Under the pieces are notes generated by a model. That model had not been told where the DNA came from and did no database searches. It saw nothing but the letters and a program-made list of their open reading frames with translations. This document shows positions 59,687 to 64,000 of a DNA stretch of 64,000 nt, piece after piece (within the stretch, counting starts at the first letter, position 1; each line of letters begins with the position of its first letter). Source of the DNA: Gloeotrichia echinulata CP02 (GTDB lineage: Bacteria; Cyanobacteriota; Cyanobacteriia; Cyanobacteriales; Nostocaceae). A program made the translations under genes and the position numbers. The stretch is taken from positions 3,043,001-3,107,000 of the forward strand of contig CP051187.1 of NCBI GenBank assembly GCA_038087035.1, given 5' to 3'.

Positions 59687-59711
59687 AAAATGCCAAGACT
59701 TGGCATTTTTT
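59687..59711 (+). terminator. Intrinsic terminator of the EamA transporter gene
   Basis: AAATGCCAAG-A-CTTGGCATTT is a 10-bp perfect stem with a T-run (TTTTTT), starting 2 bp after the stop codon. Confidence 0.9.
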
Positions 59712-60026
59712 CCAGAGTTATTACTGGAACTTTAATTAATACTAATAATCGCATATTCAAAGTTACATTATAAATACTGAGGCAGGCAAAATTTTTGTTT
59801 GTTATGATTTCAAAGTAAGCGAAAGCTAATTGAGTCAAGACTTCCCAGGCGGATAATTTCCATACCTGTGTAGCTCTGTTACATTTCATTTTGTGCATTG
59901 TAACAAAGCAAAAAAACTCAAAAAATTACATAAGACTGAGGCGATTAATATTTAAGTAATCTGGGGTGTCCAAATAACTACCAAAGCCAACGCCTCGTGA
60001 CACAACATCACCGAACAAGTTGAGCG
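59712..60026. other. Intergenic region upstream of the DUF1400 gene
   Basis: 315 bp, AT-rich, with TTACATTTCATTTTGTGCATTG and no gene, MITE or heptamer array that I can identify. It presumably holds the promoter of the hydrolase gene. Confidence 0.4.
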
Positions 60027-61811
60027 ATGAATAGTTTGCTTGGTAATTGGGCTAGCGTCCTGAGAAATAGTTCTCTATCGCTGGTTCTGTCAATGCTGCT
60101 GCCAACATGTGCAATCAGTAATTCTGCGATGGCAGCAGAACGAATATATGGATCTTATTCACCCTTAGAACTGTCCATTCCGGTCAATTCTTTGGAAAAG
60201 TACGTTAACAATGATGTAATTGATGATGAATTAGCAGTTTATCAAAAATATGTCCCGGCACAACAGCTACAGGAATTGCGGCAGATTTTAATCACACCTG
60301 TGAAAGTTAGTCCAGTGGTAGTTTCCCAATTCCTGAACACACCGCAAGGCGAATTCCTGCTGCGACGGTTAGCCCAAGCGATTAAAACCCAATCTGGGGA
60401 AGCGCAACCCGGATTTGATGCTTTACGGTCAGCGCTAATTTCAGCTTCTGGGGAACCAGAGGGATTAACGTTATTAAATCTGTTAAAGAAATATCCCACC
60501 AGCAGCATCCACATCGATTTAGCAAATACTTTGGGAATCGCTGCGGAACTGGAGAAACTCGTTAGTCAAACCAGCCAGGCGATCGCCGCTGTTAGCAAAA
60601 AATCTCATATAGAAGCACAAACCACCCCAGCGCCCACGAATTTCGCGCAATTGGCAGATTTACGGCGTCCGGGAAGCTTTAAGTCGCAAAAAACTACACT
60701 AAAGTTTTTCGACTTGACCCGCAACAGGCTATTGTTGACTGATATTTACATTCCTAATGGCAATCAACCCGCACCGGTAATTGTGATTTCTCACGGTTTG
60801 GGTTCAGACAGCAGCAACTTCCAATATTTAGCCACCCACCTAGCATCTCACGGATTTGCTATCGTTGTTCCCAATCATCCGGGTAGCGACAGCAAACAAT
60901 TGCGATCGCTTCTCAATGGAAAGGCCAATGAAGTCGCCGAACCCGATGAATTTCAAGACCGACCGTTAGATGTAAAATATATATTAAATCAACTGGAAAC
61001 AAGTAACCAGTCTGATCCACGGTTCAAAGGTCGGTTAAATCTGCAACAAGTTGGCGTCTTTGGTCAATCCTTGGGTGGCTATACAGCTTTGGCTCTTGCT
61101 GGCGCTAAAATTAACTTTGAACAACTGGAAAAAGACTGTCAACCAGAGGCACTGCAACAGACATGGAATATGTCATTATTGCTGCAGTGTGGCGCTGTAA
61201 AATTAAAGAACAAAAGTTATAACTTACAGGACGACAGAGTTAAAGCAGTAATCGCCGCGAACCCCATTACTAGCTCAATTTTTGGGAAAACCGGTTTAAG
61301 CCAAATTCGCATTCCCGTGATGCTCATTGGCAGTAGTGATGACACTGTTGCACCAGCTTTATACGAACAAATTTTACCATTCTCCTGGTTTGCCAATTCA
61401 CAAAAGTACCTCGTCATGCTTGTAGGTGGAACCCACTTTTCCACCATTGGTAACGGAAACGGTGAGAGTGAAGCCGTGGGATTACCTTCGCAAGTAATTG
61501 GCGATAATCCAGCGCAAGCGCGACGTTACGTCAACGCTTTGAGTTTGCCTTTTTTCCAAACTTATGTTAACGGAACTTCAAAATACCTTCCCTATCTTAA
61601 CGCCGCCTACGCTAAAACCATTTCTACCAAATCTCTGAGTTTGAGTTTAGTTGAGTCTTTTAACTCCACTGAATTAGCCCAAGGGGTTGAGGGTAATCGC
61701 AAAGAAGCCAAACCCTTTCAAAATGACTCTTCCAACTCCATAGTTAATTTTGGATTTTGGATGTTAGATGTTGGTGTTACCCTACTGCATGTGATGATCT
61801 TCCTTGCTTGA
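60027..61811 (+). CDS. Exported alpha/beta hydrolase with N-terminal DUF1400 domain
   Basis: 594 residues. The signal peptide (about 1-37, cleaved near AMAAERIYG) is followed by DUF1400 (about 38-190; ISIPVNSLEKYVN, QVV-like VSQFLNTPQGEFLLRR). The hydrolase domain resembles platelet-activating-factor acetylhydrolases: oxyanion segment VIVISHGLGSDSSNFQYLA, nucleophile elbow VFGQSLGGYTAL (Ser), a DDTVAP acid-type turn (LIGSSDDTVAPALYEQ) and the His in VGGTHFSTIG. It is probably a periplasmic lipase/esterase specific to cyanobacteria. The last ~25 residues (NFGFWMLDVGVTLLHVMIFL) are encoded by TTTTGGATTTTGGATG-type repeat DNA, so the original C-terminus seems to have been extended. The gene is followed by heptamers. 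Confidence 0.88.
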   Translation: MNSLLGNWASVLRNSSLSLVLSMLLPTCAISNSAMAAERIYGSYSPLELSIPVNSLEKYVNNDVIDDELAVYQKYVPAQQLQELRQILITPVKVSPVVVSQFLNTPQGEFLLRRLAQAIKTQSGEAQPGFDALRSALISASGEPEGLTLLNLLKKYPTSSIHIDLANTLGIAAELEKLVSQTSQAIAAVSKKSHIEAQTTPAPTNFAQLADLRRPGSFKSQKTTLKFFDLTRNRLLLTDIYIPNGNQPAPVIVISHGLGSDSSNFQYLATHLASHGFAIVVPNHPGSDSKQLRSLLNGKANEVAEPDEFQDRPLDVKYILNQLETSNQSDPRFKGRLNLQQVGVFGQSLGGYTALALAGAKINFEQLEKDCQPEALQQTWNMSLLLQCGAVKLKNKSYNLQDDRVKAVIAANPITSSIFGKTGLSQIRIPVMLIGSSDDTVAPALYEQILPFSWFANSQKYLVMLVGGTHFSTIGNGNGESEAVGLPSQVIGDNPAQARRYVNALSLPFFQTYVNGTSKYLPYLNAAYAKTISTKSLSLSLVESFNSTELAQGVEGNRKEAKPFQNDSSNSIVNFGFWMLDVGVTLLHVMIFLA

Positions 61812-61819
61812 AAATAGGG

Positions 61820-61960
61820 ACTGGGGATTGGGGACACTTCGGCAAGCTCAGTGCATCGCTGGGGATTGGGGATTGGGGATTGGGGATTGGGGATTGGGGA
61901 TTGGATTAATTTACTCATTACTCATTACTCCTTACTCATTACTCATTACTCCTTACTATT
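61820..61960. repeat. CACTTCGGCAAG element and mixed heptamers
   Basis: One CACTTCGGCAAGCTCAGTG core (61835), then GGGGATT heptamers (61860-61905), then ATTACTC/CTTACTC heptamers (61912-61957). Here GGGGATT precedes ATTACTC on the plus strand, the opposite of the usual order. Confidence 0.92.
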
Positions 61961-62040
61961 GGGGATTGGAGTTTTTTATCGAAAAATTGCGTCTAAAACC
62001 CCATCGTTCTACGACCGGTTTTGGTAAAATAGGAGTTTAG

Positions 62041-62940
62041 TTGTCCAGTAAAAATTTGACTGTGGAAGGTTTTCTGAATTTAAATAAACCATTTGACTGG
62101 ACTTCTCATGACTGTGTGGCGCGGGTGCGGAAACTCCTGCGCCTTAAACGTGTAGGACATGGGGGAACTTTAGATCCAGCCGCTATTGGGGTATTACCCA
62201 TCGCACTTGGTAAAGCCACCAGATTATTACAATATTTATCAGGAAATAAAGCTTATAAAGCGACGATTCGGTTAGGTGTACGCACGACAACGGATGATTT
62301 ACAAGGGGAAATTATCGCGGCTCTTCCAAGTCCCGGATTGAGTTTGGCTGAAGTAAAAACAGCATTGCCACAATTTGAGGGTAAAATCGAGCAGATTCCA
62401 CCAAGTTACAGCGCAATTCAAGTTGATGGGAAACGCTTATACGACTTAGCACGGCGAGGCGAAGCGGTCGAAGTTCCAGTGAGAACAGTTGAGGTTTTTC
62501 AGATAGAAATTTTAGACTGGCGAGAAGGGGATTTTCCCGAATTGGATATTGCGATCGCCTGTGGTAGTGGTACATATATTAGGGCGATCGCTCGTGATTT
62601 AGGCGCTATCTTAGAAACTGGCGGTACCCTGGCCGCTTTGACACGTACCCAAAGCAGCGGGTTTCAGTTGACAGACAGCCTCACCTTAACCGACTTAGAA
62701 ACACAACTGCAAGCGGGGACATTTCAACCGATTGGTCCAGATGTCGTCTTGCAGCATCTCCCATCTATTAGCTTACCAACAATCACTGCCCAGAAATGGT
62801 GCCAAGGTCAGCGAATTCCTCTCACCAATGATGCGTCTGAGATAGTGCGAGTTTATGACGCACAGACTCGCTTTTTAGGTATTGGACAATCACAAGAAGG
62901 TGTATTGATTCCGCAAATGGTCTTTGAACCAATTTCTTGA
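62041..62940 (+). CDS. truB: tRNA pseudouridine-55 synthase
   Basis: 299 residues from a TTG (62041, LSSKNLTVEGFLNLNKP), or a GTG (62062) just before EGFLNLNKP. Family motifs: FLNLNKPFDWTSHDCVARVR, HGGTLDPAAIGVLPIALGKA with the catalytic Asp, KIEQIPPSYSAIQVDGKRLY, and CGSGTYIRAIARDLG. A C-terminal PUA-like part follows (WCQGQRIPL). It makes pseudouridine at position 55 in the T-loop of tRNAs. The gap before it has AAAATAGGAGTTTAG, so AGGAG (~8 bp upstream) supports the TTG start. Downstream is a CGTAGTAGCGCTTTAGCGCC palindrome (62956-62975). Confidence 0.95.
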   Translation: MSSKNLTVEGFLNLNKPFDWTSHDCVARVRKLLRLKRVGHGGTLDPAAIGVLPIALGKATRLLQYLSGNKAYKATIRLGVRTTTDDLQGEIIAALPSPGLSLAEVKTALPQFEGKIEQIPPSYSAIQVDGKRLYDLARRGEAVEVPVRTVEVFQIEILDWREGDFPELDIAIACGSGTYIRAIARDLGAILETGGTLAALTRTQSSGFQLTDSLTLTDLETQLQAGTFQPIGPDVVLQHLPSISLPTITAQKWCQGQRIPLTNDASEIVRVYDAQTRFLGIGQSQEGVLIPQMVFEPIS

Positions 62941-62955
62941 GGATTTTTCTTTGCT

Positions 62956-62975
62956 CGTAGTAGCGCTTTAGCGCC
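62956..62975. repeat. CGTAGTAGCGCTTTAGCGCC hairpin
   Basis: GGCGC-like arms (TAGCGCT/TTAGCGCC) form a short palindrome of the 37669 MITE family, downstream of truB and convergent with the UPF0175 gene. Confidence 0.5.
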
Positions 62976-63012
62976 TCAATAATTCATCAGCATTGATCAT
63001 TTAGCGATCAGT

Positions 63013-63249
63013 TCAACCACGGTTTAATTCTTGTTGCAAGTCATCAAAGTCTACAGCAAAAACATCTACTTGCTCACGGGCAAGGGCTGCAAGAAAGTCG
63101 CGGCGGTTTAAACCTGCAATTTGGGCAGCTTTTTCCTGGGATATTTCACCCTTTTGATACCAGTAGATAGCCGCAGCTAGGCGCATATTACGCACAAAAT
63201 CATCTGGGGCTAGACGACGGGCTGAGAATACTTCTTCGGGTAATACCAT
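63013..63249 (-). CDS. UPF0175 family small protein (antitoxin-like), orphan
   Basis: 78 residues from the ATG at 63249 (MVLPEEVFSARRLAPDDFVR). A longer frame upstream to 63435 crosses a GGGGCACGGCA palindrome and is probably not translated; ATG 63270 is an alternative. The ribbon/helix layout, with NMRLAAAIYWYQKGEISQEK then AAQIAGLNRRDFLAALA, is that of UPF0175 proteins, which often form toxin-antitoxin pairs with PIN-like or DUF3368 proteins. Downstream on the minus strand there is no partner (truB is convergent), so it is an orphan or acts as a standalone regulator. The next minus-strand gene upstream encodes an unrelated unknown protein. Confidence 0.75.
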   Translation of the reverse strand: MVLPEEVFSARRLAPDDFVRNMRLAAAIYWYQKGEISQEKAAQIAGLNRRDFLAALAREQVDVFAVDFDDLQQELNRG

Positions 63250-63280
63250 TTCACCAAAACTCTGATACATATAGAAGCCA

Positions 63281-63309
63281 GTAGGGGCACGGCAATGCCG
63301 TGCCCCTAC
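63281..63309. repeat. GTAGGGGCACGGCA palindrome
   Basis: A perfect palindrome of GTAGGGGCACGGCA with its complement around a central T/A. A half-copy is at 63917-63931 with TGCCCCTAC at 63971-63979. Confidence 0.85.
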
Positions 63310-63423
63310 CAACGTATTTGTATCATACTTAAAGTGAAACGGTATAAGTCTAGATTGACTCTGGTCATAGGTTTCTGTTTCAGCTAAAAGTGATTGAGGA
63401 TTGATGAGGCGCAAGTCCACGCG

Positions 63424-63451
63424 GTAGGGGCGCAAGGCCTTGCGCCCCTAC
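63424..63451. repeat. GTAGGGGCGCAAGG palindrome copy
   Basis: Another perfect copy of the 28-bp palindrome, lying between the UPF0175 gene and the unknown 63.5-kb gene. Confidence 0.95.
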
Positions 63452-63475
63452 GGGGATATGTATATCTTGTGATAA

Positions 63476-63781
63476 TCACTCCCAAGTAGACACATATCGC
63501 AACACCTCTGGAATTTCCCCTTGAGACAAGGGAAACTCCAACAAAGTTTCTCGGTAACCTAAATATCCAGACTCAGCAAACGACGACAACATCCGCGACA
63601 GCGCCAGCCAAACCTCCGGCTCATATTCCCAATCACCATAACGCCCAGCTTTACCCGCAATTGAACGTAGCGCCCAAAAATAAGAATTTCTCACCACAGA
63701 ACCACCCTTTTTAAACTCTGGTAGGTCTTCGTGGTGAATAATCAGTACTTGATTTTCGATTCTGGCTTTCATATCAGCCAT
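63476..63781 (-). CDS. Conserved hypothetical protein
   Basis: About 101 residues from the ATG at 63781 (MADMKARIENQVLIIHHEDL). A further ATG lies at 63808, but it is next to a MITE end and gives a non-conserved-looking extension (MNCIALSIT). The protein is soluble; the mid-region reads SYFWALRSIAGKAGRYGDWE and the end is EFPLSQGEIPEVLRYVSTWE. I do not recognise a domain. It lies upstream of the UPF0175 gene on the same strand, 227 bp apart with two palindromic repeats between them, so co-transcription is doubtful. Confidence 0.6.
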   Translation of the reverse strand: MADMKARIENQVLIIHHEDLPEFKKGGSVVRNSYFWALRSIAGKAGRYGDWEYEPEVWLALSRMLSSFAESGYLGYRETLLEFPLSQGEIPEVLRYVSTWE

Positions 63782-63809
63782 TGTAATTGATAAGGCAATA
63801 CAGTTCACT

Positions 63810-63904
63810 TACAGCCATTTTCAGGTAAATAGACCACGCTTTTGGGGCGCAAGGCCTTGCGCCCCTACGAAGATCTGCGGTTCAAATGAGTGAAAATTGC
63901 TGTA
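63810..63904. mobile_element. 95-bp MITE-like element (second full copy)
   Basis: The reverse-orientation copy of the 15386-15480 element: ends TACAGCCATTTTCA and TGAAAATTGCTGTA, same length (95 bp), with the GGGGCGCAAGG palindrome and AGACCACGCTTTTGG in the middle. Confidence 0.85.
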
Positions 63905-64000
63905 AGGAAAATTGTCGTAGGGGCACGGCACGAATAAAATTGTCATTAGAAGAAAAGATTTTGGATGTCTTGCCCCTACTAGTCTGTCAATTTTGTTTTG
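63905..64000. repeat. Repeat-rich right edge of the window
   Basis: It holds a GTAGGGGCACGG half-palindrome (63917-63931), its complement TGCCCCTAC (63971-63979) and, from 63980 to the edge, TAGTCTGTCAATTTTGTTTT, an inverted copy of the right end of the 17148-17249 element. No gene is seen. Confidence 0.7.

Noticed and set aside
63250..63435. N-terminal extension of the UPF0175 protein
   Set aside because: The extra residues are encoded by a GTAGGGGCACGGCA palindrome and flanking repeat; UPF0175 proteins are about 75-95 residues long.
1..64000. tRNA, rRNA or tmRNA genes
   Set aside because: No convincing T-loop (GGTTCRAATCC) with matching acceptor stem or rRNA-like sequence was found on reading; a tRNAscan or Rfam run would settle it.

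Overview
The window is from a filamentous, probably heterocyst-forming cyanobacterium of the Nostoc/Anabaena/Calothrix type. Support comes from psbA (D1), gun4, a ChlH/BchH magnesium-chelatase subunit, cyanobacterial ppc and icd, a fused panC/cmk gene, many HIP1-type GCGATCGC sites, and a very high load of short tandem heptamer repeats, dispersed palindromes and small inverted-repeat elements. A remnant of an HstK-type kinase (Ser/Thr kinase plus histidine kinase) also fits. No rRNA, tRNA or CRISPR array was recognised.

Layout. 0-8 kb: the tail of an M61-type peptidase, a small membrane protein resembling Psb35, a possible small RNA, a secreted unknown protein, a sensor kinase followed by a sugar-type ABC ATPase, a 0.95-kb heptamer array, gun4 and a tnpB relic. 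8-20 kb: icd, Mn-type sodA with a Tat/lipoprotein leader, a collapsed hstK relic, rsmG, an ECF-type ABC ATPase, a TPR protein, a DUF3531 protein, a Nudix hydrolase, two unknown proteins, a glycosyltransferase, a cluster of MITE-like elements with a second tnpB relic, a small membrane protein and a second heptamer array of 1.1 kb. 20-30 kb: ppc, then a DUF1574/SGNH protein paired with an AlgI-like MBOAT acyltransferase (a likely polysaccharide O-acetylation pair), then psbA. 30-37 kb: a tnpB gene with intact catalytic residues that stops next to the start codon of an RluA-family pseudouridine synthase, an RlpA-like protein, a third tnpB relic and panC/cmk. 37-46 kb: Fe-type sodB, two tandem-duplicated RTX-type secreted proteins with duplicated flanks, a broken DUF29 gene and purM. 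46-58 kb: a PHP phosphoesterase, an alkaline-phosphatase-superfamily enzyme, a small membrane protein, an SDR oxidoreductase, a short ChlH-type chelatase subunit, a peptidoglycan amidase, and a glycogen-debranching-type glucosidase flanked by inverted repeats. 58-64 kb: an EamA transporter, a DUF1400 alpha/beta hydrolase, truB, an orphan UPF0175 protein and an unknown protein.

Most genes are monocistronic housekeeping or photosynthesis genes. Functional links are gun4 with the chelatase subunit (chlorophyll branch), the DUF1574/MBOAT pair (envelope polysaccharide), and sodA with sodB (superoxide defence in different compartments).

The most unusual content lies between the genes. Two kilobase-scale heptamer arrays share one polar architecture. 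Mosaic arrays have periods that change in steps of 7 bp. Several ATG codons and gene ends are built from repeat sequence. MITEs are nested. Four TnpB loci carry covarying terminal hairpins, and the one intact tnpB has lost its terminal hairpin. All statements come from reading the sequence; no database search or folding program was run.
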